Below are positions 23,940 through 34,654 of a DNA stretch of 64,000 bases, piece by piece. Source of the stretch: Ramazzottius varieornatus (taxonomy: Eukaryota; Tardigrada; Eutardigrada; Parachela; Ramazzottiidae); NCBI GenBank assembly GCA_001949185.1, contig BDGG01000001.1, forward strand, positions 5,932,876-5,996,875, in the 5' to 3' direction. The notes under the pieces are model-generated. The model saw only the letters and a list, made by a program, of their open reading frames with translations, was not told the origin of the DNA and ran no database searches. How positions within the stretch are numbered: position 1 is the first letter of the stretch; the number at the start of each line of letters is the position of its first letter. Position numbers and translations under genes: made by a program.

Positions 23940-24451
23940 ATGCTTGTGATATCATCCAGCTGTGCTATTGTCCTGTCCGCTGTTCTAATCTCGACTGTGG
24001 AAGCTCAGCAAGACGGTACTAGAGTGGAATTCTTGCTGTATAATTTTACTAACTCAGGGAAACTGCAGAACGGCGACGTAAGTTCTCGCTGAACGAGTGA
24101 AGTTATGTGGTCGAAAGTTTGTATGCAGGTGATCGTTGCAGAAATGTCATGCGGGCAGTCCATGCGATCCCAAAATTCGGGGCTACGTAGACACGTACGT
24201 GAAGCAACAGACCTTTCGAAGTAGAAGTTTCCATTCTGCAGATTTTTAAGCCGCCGGGCTGATGTTACAGTATAAACCCGGATGGAGCTTACCCTGGTTC
24301 GGGAGCCGATGTCAACAAATGGGCGACAATCTGGGAGGGCACGGGTATCAAGAGCACCGCTCGCCTGAATAAGGTGGTTTCCCGCGATATTTGTAGAGGA
24401 GCTTACACCGTATGGATGACTTCAGACTCGCAACTTCACAACCCATGTTGA
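23940..24451 (+). CDS. small secreted protein with Notch-ligand MNNL-like start; 3' end uncertain
   Basis: Exons 23940-24077, 24142-24194 and 24271-24451 join in frame to give 123 aa. The N-terminus (VISSSCAIVLSAVLISTVEA) is a signal peptide. The mature start VEFLLYNFTNSGKLQNGD followed by KCHAGSPCDPKIRGYVDT resembles the N-terminal (MNNL) domain of DSL-type Notch ligands, where an F-x-N segment precedes a Cys-rich step. The rest, with INPDGAYPGSGADVNKW and ICRGAYTVWMTSD, is less familiar. Further plus-strand exon-like stretches occur to 24789, including WYSWRTFTIPGWQCG after an acceptor at about 24718, which would fit the end of an MNNL domain, so the gene may be longer. The Notch-ligand link is an inference. 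Confidence 0.5.
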
Positions 24452-25231
24452 CATTCAAGTCTTCTAAGCTGCTTGCTCAATGTCTTCTCCCCCAGAAAGC
24501 CACACTTCGTGGTCGAGTGGAAGACGTGGATCCCCCAAGGTTGAAACTGATGGAGCAATTTATGTGCTTTGCTGGAAAGGCTGTGCAGAAGACTGATACT
24601 GTGGCTACATGGTCGCGACTCGCCTCATGTCAGTCTTATCACAATAAAGAGAACAAGTAGGTGGTAGGATGTAGTTGAGAATTTACTGTTAGAACTCTGA
24701 CGTCGGATCTGTGTAGGATCTGGTATTCATGGAGAACATTCACCATACCCGGATGGCAATGCGGAAAGTCCAATGTCGTCAATCGGTAGCATTACCGGTC
24801 TAGTCTGAATTTCCTGAGTTCGTTCTCTTTGGAGCATCAATAAATGGCACAACCTGTCCAACTGGGGTCGTTGTGGCTTGTGCCATTTCTAGAATGGCCA
24901 TTTCTAAAATTTTCCTTGAGAAAATTATGTGAACTGTGTGTACATGGTACCTGACTAACAAAGGATTTGATATCTGGATAAGAGTCTGAATTCACAGTAT
25001 GAAATGACGAAAATTCTAATCGGTTAAAGGCGCTCTCGTCGTGATGGTACACCTTCTACGGTAAAGTAGGAACTCTCGGCGTCTTATCAGCGGACGGAAC
25101 TATGCGATTACGAACCGCCAAAATTGCGGGTGTTCTAAGTTCAGGTATTTAAGGTCAGACCAAGAAATGTGTTGGAAGAAGATTCTAGTCATTACGGACT
25201 TGTGGGCTTCTGCTTCCAAAACTACGCAGTC

Positions 25232-27392
25232 ATGTGGACTCAGGTAGCATTGGTCGCATCGCTGATGGGCGCCATCTCTGCCCAAGGTATCGTCATTTAC
25301 CTTCGTCTTACTCTTTTTGTACTTATGGTGAGAAGGTAGAACTATTGATAACTGGCTCTGTTTTCCAGCTCTGTGTCCGGGACATGAGGTAATCGTTCCC
25401 AGCGATGGTTCAGCCCACTTCACCTCCCCGAACTATCCTTCCGACTACCCGCACAACACCAACTGCAACTATGACATCACTGGACCAGCCGGGAAAGTTC
25501 TGGAGTTTAACACTGTTACCTTCAAAACGGAAAGCAACTACGATTCCTTGACCTTCACTGAGGTGGTCAACGGTCTGACAAAAACTTTGGGAAAATTCAG
25601 CGGTACCGGCGGACCGCGGGACCTTCGCTCTCAGGGAAACCATGTGGTGTGTTCCTACCTGAGTAATTTCATGTTGCATTTTATTCTAAAATGTTTTCTA
25701 CTTTAAAGACCGCGACCTTCCGTACCGACAGTTCTATCAGCTATTCTGGCTTCAACATCTCCGTCAAAGGTACGTCAAGGTTATCAGCAATGAGGGAATT
25801 GCCGATTACGACTCTTCAAGTTCATTGTAAATTACAATAAGCCGATGATACATTATCCGTCTGCAGTGGCGATTTGCTCAACCGGAAGTAACTTGTGCCC
25901 CAACAGCCAAACCGTCTGTATCAACTCGACGGCCTATTGTGACGGTAAGTACCACACAGCAAAGCTTGGAACATAAACCGATTTTATGTAGTCACGTACT
26001 ACAGGTAAGGAGGATTGTCCCGATGGAGTGGATGAAGACCCAAACAAGTGCCACGTCGCAAACTGCGGAATCCCAGCTATTAAACCCATCACTTACGGTC
26101 CCGCCACAACAGCCCGCTCCGTCAACGTTGCGGCCCGCCCAGACAGATCGAGCCGTATCGTAGGAGGAATAGCGGTGATCCCACACAGCCGACCATGGCA
26201 ATGCGCCATGTTGAACGCGGCTTCCGGATCTCAGCTGTGCGGTTGCTCCATCGTAAGTCAGCTTATAATTAATACATAGTATGTTTCTAAGTCACTGGAG
26301 AACCCAAGCTTAAGATTTTTCTGTGGCCGCTTGTAGATCAACAACGAATGGATCTTGACTGCCGCTCATTGCTGCAAAGCCTACGCGCCTTCTCCTAATT
26401 CGTACAAAGTGATGGTCGGAGCTCACAGTCTGTCCGGAAACGCCGATCAACCTTACGCCCGAAAGTTGACGCTGTCAAAGATTTTCGTGCATCCTAGCTG
26501 GGAAAGTCCCTTGCGATACTCCCATGACGCTTGCCTCATGAAGCTAGCACAGGTACTTATTAACTACATTCAGATCCAGATTTGATCTGAGCGAACAATC
26601 CTTACAAAATCGACATCTTCAGTGGCGCACTTTACCAGCCAGTAACAATAAATTCGTGCGCCACTTTCCACGTTACCTTGAGTGGAGCACCCTTCCAGCC
26701 AGTAACAATGAACTCGTGCGCCACTTGAGATGACGATCTTCTAAGCCTGCTTTGCCCAGATTCCAAATTCTATCGTTGCGGTACTTGGGCATATAACTGT
26801 GGTGCTCGCTACAGCCACTGGAATACAATGACCACGTGTCGCCCATCTGTCTGGCCAACGGTACCGACGAAGCAGCCGGTAAGGGCTGCATCGTCAGTGG
26901 ATGGGGTAACACGGCTCCCTGGAGGAATTTGCAGTTTGAGGACTTTGACAAGTTCGCCGAGTACGTGGAGCACCCGGAAATGATGGTACCTGAGAAGAGC
27001 GAATCCAGAGCCCAAGAACGAGTAGACATCTTACGACAGGCTCCTGCCAATATCGTCGCCCAGCCCACGTGTGTTCGGGCTTACGGCGCAAGCATGGTCG
27101 GTGACGACATGATTTGCGCTAGCGCGCCGGGTCAAAGCAGCTGTCAAGGAGACAGTGGTGGTCCTCTGACGTGCGAAGACTCAGCAGGGGTCTTCCACGT
27201 GACTGGCATCGTCTCATGGGCAAGGTAAGCCAATTCGCTACATAATCTCCAACACTTTTACCGTTTTGTGGTTATTTATACTCATATGGATGATTTGTTT
27301 GAAGGGGATGCGCTCAAAATGGTTACCCTACCGTCTACGGGCGAGTTTCATACATGCGGCCGTGGCTAATGGAAACAATGTTCAACAACTAA
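25232..27392 (+). CDS. CUB-LDLa-trypsin-fold serine protease, complete, 8 exons
   Basis: Exons 25232-25286, 25369-25646, 25709-25769, 25867-25944, 26005-26252, 26337-26552, 26815-27224, 27305-27392; 477 aa. Signal peptide aa 1-18. A CUB domain follows (about 20-132; FTSPNYPSDYPHNTNC, later TFRTDSSISYSGF), then an LDL-receptor class A module with the Ca-binding DCPDGVDE. The zymogen cleavage site is Arg208/IVGG209-212. The catalytic triad is His251 (TAAHCC), Asp304 and Ser426 (GDSGGP). The position equivalent to chymotrypsin 189 is Ser (SSCQGDS) and those for 216 and 226 are Ala and Thr, which points to a narrow, elastase- or chymotrypsin-like pocket rather than trypsin specificity. The loop after SGWGNT is about 24 residues longer than usual and acidic. 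Such modular proteases act extracellularly in digestion, immunity or development. The intron 26553-26814 carries two palindrome copies. Confidence 0.88.
26621..26666. repeat. 46-bp palindrome family, copy 4 (protease intron)
   Basis: Ends AGTGGCGCAC and GTGCGCCACTT with interior ACCAGCCAGTAACAATAAAT. It is followed 60 bp later by copy 5, forming a tandem duplication. Confidence 0.8.
26681..26726. repeat. 46-bp palindrome family, copy 5 (protease intron)
   Basis: Ends AGTGGAGCAC and GTGCGCCACTT with interior CCAGCCAGTAACAATGAAC. It differs from copy 4 at only a few sites and starts exactly 60 bp after it. Confidence 0.8.
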
Positions 27393-28400
27393 AACTGCCC
27401 GCTCACAGTTTCACTGTTTACCATATGAGACAGATTACTGGATTGTTGCAGACATCAGCGTAATTGCTTTGGCTTTTCGAGCTTGTTGATGATGCGCAAT
27501 CAGACTCAACGAACTACAGTAGTAAAACGGAGAGTTTAACAATCTGTTAGCAGAAAGTGGGTGGTCAGTCGGCCAAGCGCCTACGAGCGACATCAGTAAC
27601 CAACCACTGGGCAGGTCACGAGTCCGGTGAGGCAATATTAAAATCATGATATGTCCACGGCGGCTTTTAACAAAATGTTTACCGATCTACTTCCTTGTTA
27701 GCTCATGCGCCCTCGGGCTGACAGTTGCAGTGAAGAGAACGCAGGAAATTTACGTCTAGCTGTCATTACTGAGGGCAAGGACCTTAAGAAAAAATACGAC
27801 ACCTATGGTGAGTTCGAGAAGGATCTAGAGCGACAAGAGCAGGACACCCATTAGTCCTTTGACATCAAGAGATGCGCTCCGCTGAAGAACCACAAGCATC
27901 CAGAGAAGCTCAACTATCGCAAAGTGAATTTCTAATGCATCAATCAAAAAGGGTACACTGCTTAAATCCACGGGCGATCGCGTGTTTACGCACAGCCGGC
28001 GCACAGGATATGAAGTGACATCAGAGCGGCAACCTTTGAGTCAAGACGGCAAGGTTGTCATCAGCAAATGATGCATTTTACATAACCCCGAGCTTACTGA
28101 AGAATGGTGGAAAGCGCAGAAAGAGAATCGCCGCTTGAGCCAGCAAGAACGTGAGAAAGTAGTCTCCCTGCAGAATTCCGACACACGCACCCACTAAAGC
28201 TATTGTCCGCGAAGTGCAGAAGCTCACCGGTAACGCTATTATACCGAAAGACATCACAAACGTTAGGACGAACAAGGACATCGGTGAAAGAGATGGGTGG
28301 GATGAAGAAGCCGTCTTGGATAGTATTCTTGCTGAATATCAAAGGGAAAAATGCGAACATTTTGATTGATGTTCAGACTGAAAATCATGACCCATCGTAG
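27393..28400. other. no intact gene; possible MULE N-terminal relic on plus strand
   Basis: At 27705-28030 the plus strand reads a short ATG frame (ending YGEFEKDLERQEQDTH) and, after its stop, FDIKRCAPLKNHKHPEKLNY with a further stop, reminiscent of the FAR1/WRKY-like N-terminus of MULE transposases. Several stops interrupt it. The assignment is weak. Confidence 0.25.
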
Positions 28401-28418
28401 ATAACCAGCCCGAACAAG

Positions 28419-28748
28419 ATGATTTCCAAATCGCTAAGCGTTCATTATAACATGTCAGAAGATGCATGGGACTTCAAGAGTTTCGCGGATCTTACGATCG
28501 TTGGCCCTTGTCATCCGAATTCACACGCTGTGCGTCATATCCAAGATGGCATTGCAGCTGGGCGAGCTTGCGTTCAAGGACATTATGGCTGTTCCCATTT
28601 TGTAGTGTCGCACAAACCACGAGATTTGGAAGTCGAGCAGGTCTACAATAGCCTGAACTCCCACCTCTTGCACCACGTGAAGCAACATCTCTCTCTGAAA
28701 TTCGGGGTGAAGACTCAGGATGTGACCCTGGAGTTCCCATCGCTTTAA
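28419..28748 (+). CDS. unidentified 109-aa open frame
   Basis: ATG to TAA, with a His-rich second half (SHLLHHVKQHLSLKFGVKTQ) ending in DVTLEFPSL. No motif I recognise, no upstream exon found, and the setting is repeat-rich. The terminal segment loosely recalls the cytosolic C-terminus of cation-diffusion-facilitator transporters, but this is not enough to name it. It may be a chance frame. Confidence 0.25.
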   Translation: MISKSLSVHYNMSEDAWDFKSFADLTIVGPCHPNSHAVRHIQDGIAAGRACVQGHYGCSHFVVSHKPRDLEVEQVYNSLNSHLLHHVKQHLSLKFGVKTQDVTLEFPSL

Positions 28749-28939
28749 TTACAAATTTACGGGAGCAACTTATGTGACCAATTGGTGTATATAGTTTCAT
28801 GGCAGAGGCTGTGCAGAACAAGAACCCAAGTGGATTACTTTTGTGAAAGGACCTGAACAACTCGAATGGTTAGCCGGTGCAATTGATACCGGAACGTACT
28901 CGAGGTGCGACCAACGCCGTGGACGAAGGCAGAAAAAGG

Positions 28940-29600
28940 AGTGGACGATTCAGACCATGTCACTCACCGATCATGATATTATAGCTGAGACTTTTAGACC
29001 TCTACAGTACAAAGTATCGGAAAGAAAGGCGAATGACCACTTCCAGGTTTTGCAGAAAACCCCAAAGATGTGTATCCCAGTGTAGGACCGATGTTATAGT
29101 CCATATGGCATTACAAAAAACTTTTTTCTTCGCACCAACACTAGATTTCACATTTCAAAGGTATAAGATGAAATCCTGAAGTTAATTCTTGTAAAAATGG
29201 GTACAGATATATTGAAAGTGTTTTCCGAAGTTGCTGTCCAGAATTGCTATGCATATATAATATCACACGCCTACATATGCTAGAGAACAACTTTTTCTCG
29301 CAGTTTGCTTCTTTTCTATCCTTAATCACTACTAGGTTCAGAATTTCATCCCAAACCATCCGCATGTGAACTCTAGTGTACAGGTGAAGGAGCGATCAGT
29401 CTTCGGGTTGATCTGTTTGGTGCCATATGGAACCTACTGGTTCTACAATGGAAAACGCATCTTCTGGATTTTCTGTAGCGCCAGGAAGCGGTCATTCACC
29501 TTTCTTCCCGATACTTTGTAGAGACCTAAAGGTCTTGCTATCACGTAAATGCATTCTTGCCGTGGTCGGCGGGCGACATGGTTTGAATGGTCCCTTGTTG
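28940..29600. mobile_element. foldback element with diverged arms of about 175 bp
   Basis: 28940-29115 and the reverse complement of 29415-29600 align throughout: both contain ACC-TGTC, then CTACARTACAAAGTATCGG-like sequence, a GAAAGAAAGG stretch, GAATGACC and finally CCATATGGCA. They differ at scattered sites, so the element is old. The centre (29116-29414) is non-coding. A 20-base motif there (CTTTTTCTCGCAGTTTGCTT) recurs at 30759-30778. Confidence 0.55.
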
Positions 29601-30224
29601 ATAGCAAGCTCGCCAACAGACTCATTGGAGATGGTGCGCTTGATGTTGCCATAAAATAACATGGTTTGAGCCTCTCAATAACCGGTCGGGGTGTCTATAG
29701 CCAAACGGGGTCTATAAAGGTGTTTATAGCCATTTCCAAAGATTTATTGATATTTGACCCCGATTCCAAGGTTTTGACATGGAGCCACAGTGTAATTCAA
29801 GTTGTTTTATGGTGTTTTCTCCCATGGATGAAACGCCCACAAACAAAAATTTAAGCTTCTGCTGTGCAGCAACCGGCCTAACGCCGCCAAAAACAGAAAA
29901 AGTAGCACAAATACTTCAGCGTTTTTGCACTTTCTGGGAAGCTGTAATGAGGTTTTTATCAGCGCACGATTTCTAGAATTTGGAGGTCTGTGTGTTTCAA
30001 AGGCGAAGGCTTGAGGCGAAGGTATTTCAGAGTCTCTGCATAGAATGCGGCTGATAACCCCTTATCCCACTCGGCGCTAGCAAGCTCTACAGCACACAGT
30101 GTGGTACGAAGCGTTCTTCAGGTTGCTGCAGTGCGCAGATGAAGCGACGCCTGAATTTAATCAAAATTCGACCGATCTTACGCAACACTTTTAATGTCTG
30201 GTCCTTCGGCATGCTACTGTGAAA

Positions 30225-30530
30225 AATCTTCCACCTGGGTAAGATTCCGTACGCCACATTGGTGGTCGTGAGCGGACACATCCGTTACTTTATGCATGGC
30301 TCAAGGAAGGACATAGAATGGCGAAGCCGGTTGGAGCACTGCCAAGCATGTCGATCGTTACTCTGAATCGTACCGTACACTGTGTTCGGGCTTGGTGTTG
30401 CTGCAGATTTTTTCGCCATGAATCTCGCAGGTGAGGCGTAACGGGTGTGTGCTGGGCAACCGACCCTCGTGACAGGTTGTCCTTCGAAGAATTATGGAGG
30501 AAGTTGGATCAAATTATTTCCAGTGATGTA
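30225..30530 (+). pseudogene. tyrosine-kinase-like C-lobe fragment, frameshifted
   Basis: Reading across frames gives LGKIPYATL, then YAWLKEGHRMAKP, then HVDRYSESYRTL, and finally CWATDPRDRLSFEELWRKL. These are in the order of kinase subdomains X-XI (Gly-x-x-Pro-Tyr, Gly-x-Arg-Met-x-x-Pro, Cys-Trp-x-x-Asp-Pro-x-x-Arg-x-Ser-Phe-x-x-Leu) typical of tyrosine kinases. At least two frame changes separate the pieces and no catalytic loop was found upstream. An intron could account for the gap before CW, but not for the earlier shift. Confidence 0.5.
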
Positions 30531-32154
30531 ATTGAGGACTGCAGTATTTTTAGTTCTACATGGCATACCGGGAGATCGTGTGCGAGAACGCGTCTGATCG
30601 TGAGACCCGGTGGAGCAAAAGGAGAAGCCGGCGTTCCCCAAAGAGTTGACGCCGTCCCAGCACTACGTCAGCAACTTTCCAGGGGGGCATGTAGCCCGAA
30701 GCGTGAAATCAAGCCATAGAAGGAGTAGATTATCGTGTCCTTGACTTGACATCGTCCACACTTTTTCTCGCAGTTTGCTTATCATGTTTAGATAATTGAA
30801 TAAACTCCACCAACTTAGTCCACGAACCTGCTTCAAGAACGCCGCGGAGGGATTTTCGCAACAGTCAAATGTGCAACGGAAGCACGGATCTTTACAGAAC
30901 GGCATCGTAATGAATAAAATACACGCCAATACAGACGTTCTACGACGTTTTATAGGTGGTGGCAAGTTGGCGCGCTGAGGATGTAATTAGCTCCAGTGAT
31001 GTTCACAAGTTTGAGAGGTAAGCAGGCCGAGCGAGCGATGCCTTTATAAGTCCCACGATTTTCAGTGTTTATCAGCATGTTCAGTCATGGCTTTACCGCA
31101 AACTCTATTCTGATATAAAATGCGCCAGTTAATCGGATAATACCAACTGCTCGATCGGCCCTCCCAGTGGTCAGGACTACTAGCTAGTACAGTATCCCTT
31201 TCCATGTGAAATCAGGTTGGATGACCACCGGGCAGTCTTTCCATTCCGTGTGCTGGTTTTAAAGGCTAAATAGTTGTACAGCCACATCGTTCTGATGTGT
31301 TGCACGGCAGGAATATTTGACTGAGAGATATCTAGTATTTTGGAAAGCCCCTTCTTTGCCCTGGGCTACTTCGTTCTCGTCTGTTAGTAGCTGACATCAT
31401 ATCTGGCTCTGCATCGGCGCTTTGGATATTTTATGGGAAATTTGCGAAATGAAACCGTTTTTGAATGATCTAGATATACTGGGGAAAACACGGCCACTTC
31501 GTAGCTCTTGGCGTTGAGCCTTCTAGGGATTCGCGCAGGGTTTGTGTAGTTCGCTCGGACCTGGATTACCTTATACTTTCCTGGCAGGAAATGCTTCTTC
31601 TTTCAATTAAGAATACTGACAGGACTCGGTTTCAAACGGTAGAGACGAAATAGATTTTAATTTCGTTCTTCGTTGAAGAGATTGTGGCAAGTTTCCGCTT
31701 CCATCCTGCTTGGCAGAGTATCCTTTCTTCGACTGCTGTCGACAGATAAGGTTTCGGTTCTCAACATTAAATCGAGGTTCGATGTCGAAGTGGAATTATC
31801 TGGGCCAGCGACAGAGTAGATCAATGAGACGCGGCTAGTTCAGTGTTGTTCCAATACGACATTTTGATTTTATTTGCAATTACGATCGATCGGAATACCC
31901 CGGACGGCAGTAACTTCAATTATCTGACAGGGAACTGAGCTGACCTAGACATAACAATCACTCAAAATTCAGCTTGCGACAGCAATTGGAATCATTTCGA
32001 TTGTGTGGTCGATTTCTGCGATTCGGGTATTCGTATAGTCGTGCTTTAAAGCAGCTGAAGTCTCTCGCTCCATGCGCGTGGAATGCATGTCAGATGTTTA
32101 GCACAAAATTCGCTGTACTTAAGGCACTGCATACGGACACGCCGATTGATCAGG
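30531..32154. other. no gene recognised
   Basis: Short overlapping frames only. A second copy of a 20-base motif from the foldback core is at 30759-30778. No RNA gene was seen. Confidence 0.4.
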
Positions 32155-32302
32155 TACTGTAATGCCCCCTCGAAGCTCGCCCGCACGTCATCATATTCGC
32201 GAAATAGCCCTTGGAGGATTGGTAGGAAAAACTGTCGGGACCGGGATTCAACTCCGCGCATACGCTAATGCACCACGCGTGACTCACGAAGCAATGCAGT
32301 AA
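32155..32302. mobile_element. MITE family B, copy 1
   Basis: Starts TACTGTAATGC and ends GCAATGCAGTA, an imperfect inverted terminus. The first 110 bp match 33068-33181 (ACGTCATCATA, then GGTTGGTAGG-like and GGGACCGGG segments). On the minus strand the part GAGTTGAATCCCGG resembles a tRNA B box, so a tRNA-derived SINE is an alternative reading, but the inverted ends favour a MITE. Confidence 0.5.
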
Positions 32303-32358
32303 GCCTCGTACCTTGCTTTCTCGTGCGACATGCACATACGCACACATATCCGCCCAAT

Positions 32359-32778
32359 TACTGTATTCTCTCCGGTAATCTCCGTACGTCACAGCCGATA
32401 TTTATGTTAGGGAGTTTGCGAAGCAAGCTGTCAGCTTTTCATTTACGTCACCTTAGGTCATTCTGACGAAAAATTAGTGAACAGCTGATTTACTCTTCCG
32501 AAGCGAGGTTTCTAAGCTCGGTTCCTCAATCTACTCATCCTTGATAGTAATCGCACAAGCAGTTTAGAAAATCAAAGTGTGGTCTGAACAAAAAGTTTTG
32601 CTAGAAAGAATGCAACAAATAGCACAATCCGAATCACACTTACGACTGATTGCATATGCTTGATTGAGTGTGAGGACGACACGGTTTTGCCGCTGAGGCG
32701 TACACCGCAATCTCACTGTTACATCGTTTGTAGAAACCGTTCGAGTGACGTACGGAGATTACCGGAGAGAATACAGTA
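32359..32778. mobile_element. MITE family A, 34-bp perfect inverted ends
   Basis: The left end, 32359-32392 (begins TACTGTATTCTCTCCGG, ends CCGTACGTCAC), is the exact reverse complement of 32745-32778. If the first TA is the duplicated target, the ends start CTGTATTC, a layout typical of Tc1/mariner-type MITEs. The interior is non-coding. A related single end lies at 10818-10853. Confidence 0.75.
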
Positions 32779-33067
32779 AGCGACAGAAACACGCAAAAAT
32801 CCCGAAACTTAATGCTGCCACATGCGCTTTACCGCGCCATTGGCGCATATTAAATACACTGTAGTTTGAATTGTGACATTAGGCATGTCAACTGCCAATT
32901 ATAATTCCTTCTACTTTTACGAATTCGAATATAATTTTGATCAATATTAATCGAATTACATATGGGCGCGATTGTCCTAGTTGTTCCCTGTACACAACCA
33001 TTAATCGCTCAAAATGAATCGAGCAATTTGTTCTTGCAATCACTCAATGTGGAACTGGCCCGAGGGT

Positions 33068-33241
33068 ACTGTAATGCTTCATGAACTTCGCGAATCACGT
33101 CATCATACAAGGGAAACATCCCTTAGGGGGTTGGTAGGGCAAAAATTTCGGACCGGGGTCCAACTGTACGTGTAGGATGACGNNNNNNNNNNNNNNNNNN
33201 NNNNNNNNNNNNNNNNNNNNNNNNNNNNNNNNCATTACAGT
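33068..33241. mobile_element. MITE family B, copy 2, interrupted by an assembly gap
   Basis: Starts TACTGTAATGC and, after 50 N, resumes CATTACAGTA, which is the reverse complement of the start. The left 110 bp match copy 1 at 32155. Confidence 0.5.
33183..33232. other. assembly gap (50 N)
   Basis: A run of exactly 50 ambiguous bases, probably a nominal gap length, inside a MITE. Confidence 0.99.
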
Positions 33242-34654
33242 ATATCCTACCCCTATCTTGTTATAACGTAGATTTTGTCTTACCATAATTATAAGCTCAT
33301 GGAGTTCTTCGAGCAGTTTTTGGGCAGAAAATTCGTGTACTCGGAGAAGGACTATAACAGTTCACTTTTTTGGGCATTTGCACTGCCGGTACGTGCAGAA
33401 TAACGATCCGCTGCTCTCGTTTTCTTGTAGTAATTTTTTCTGGTTGACTAAGTTAAGCTAAGCAACGTGTACTTTAAAATCTCGATCATTTCGGAAAAAA
33501 TTAGTACGTTCGTGCCTTTGTACCCTTGGGCATGGATGCTACTGTATTTACCGTGTGTTCTCCTATGGCCTACGGGTACAAACGCACGTACTAAAATTCA
33601 GTTCGAAATGATCTGGATTTTGAAGTAATTGCCATTTCTGGGCAAATGTCATTCAGAGTTCGTTGTATTTCGAGTCAGCAGAAACTGCTTCCTGAATTGA
33701 ATTTGGTTTCCTAAATTCGAGGAGTCTCAAAAAGAATATCTCTTAAGTTTGACCATAGCCTGCTCAGTTACGAAAAAGAATTCTGTTTCGATGAACGACA
33801 CCCATGTACAGTATCGACGTCTCGGCGAGTGATTTTCGTATGTGAAAACGGATGCAAAACCTGAATGCTCATCTCATAATTGCGCTCGTTCCACCGTTAT
33901 TAATCGTCTTACGGTTCAACTCTTGAGCGTCTGCAATCCCCTGATCGACGAGCGAGCCGAACACAAGTCACAGGCTTTTAATTCTAAACAACATCGCAGC
34001 AACAGAAACGCGCTCAACAGGGAGGAAGAAATTATAACCTCTGGCACCAGCGTGCCGGTATACACAAAATGCATACGCTATAACAGGCGAAGCTGCTGAG
34101 CTGGGAACCCCCACAAACAGTATAATAACAGGTGCGGGCGGGTGGGAGCAAGAAGAGACAGCGAATGAGGAACAACTTTCCGCATCGCTTCATAAAGGCA
34201 GCAAGGTATGGCTATGCATCGAAGCAGGAGGTACTTTGCAAAACTTACGTAAAAGTAAACAGCAGAGGGAAGGCTATATTCGGTATATCATTACAAACAG
34301 GGTTCGTAATACTCGAAATCTTCCTCGATACTGGCATCCTCGTCCAAGGCATTCGCAGTCCAGATATTTGAGGCGCGCCTTACTTGATGAGATTTCTTAA
34401 AGCTTTTGCTCAACGACACGTGTTTGAGTACGTTTTCTGAAGCTCTCCCGAGCTGCACCTAACCTTCTCTCCAGATACTCGATACTGTTTTGTCAGCAGC
34501 GGACCTTTCTTCTTCCCAAAATACTGCCAAGTCAGAAAAGATAGACGGATTGAGATCCGAACTTGCGTCTGCGATGACTTTGCCTTGACCGGCGTGACCT
34601 TCTTTCCCGTGTCGCGACTCGTCGCCGCTTTAGCTCAGCTGCGGATTTTGCGAG
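33242..34654. other. intergenic sequence 5' of the GPCR gene
   Basis: No coding region supported. Contains the plus-orientation copy (34125-34310) of the dispersed repeat seen at 11545-11745. Confidence 0.5.
34125..34310 (+). repeat. dispersed repeat, inverted relative to 11545-11745
   Basis: See the 11545-11745 copy. Shared landmarks in order are GCGGGCGGGTGGG, CATCGCTTCAT, GGCTATGCAT and TATATCATTA. Confidence 0.6.

Noticed and set aside
28203-28400. 65-codon plus frame 5' of 28419
   Set aside because: Overlapped by equally long antisense frames and without motifs.
32155-32302. tRNA gene or tRNA-derived SINE
   Set aside because: Only a B-box-like string is present; no cloverleaf can be drawn and the inverted ends favour a MITE.
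34132-34371. 79-codon frame, and its counterpart at 11557-11823
   Set aside because: Both fall in a dispersed repeat and are open in different frames of the same DNA.
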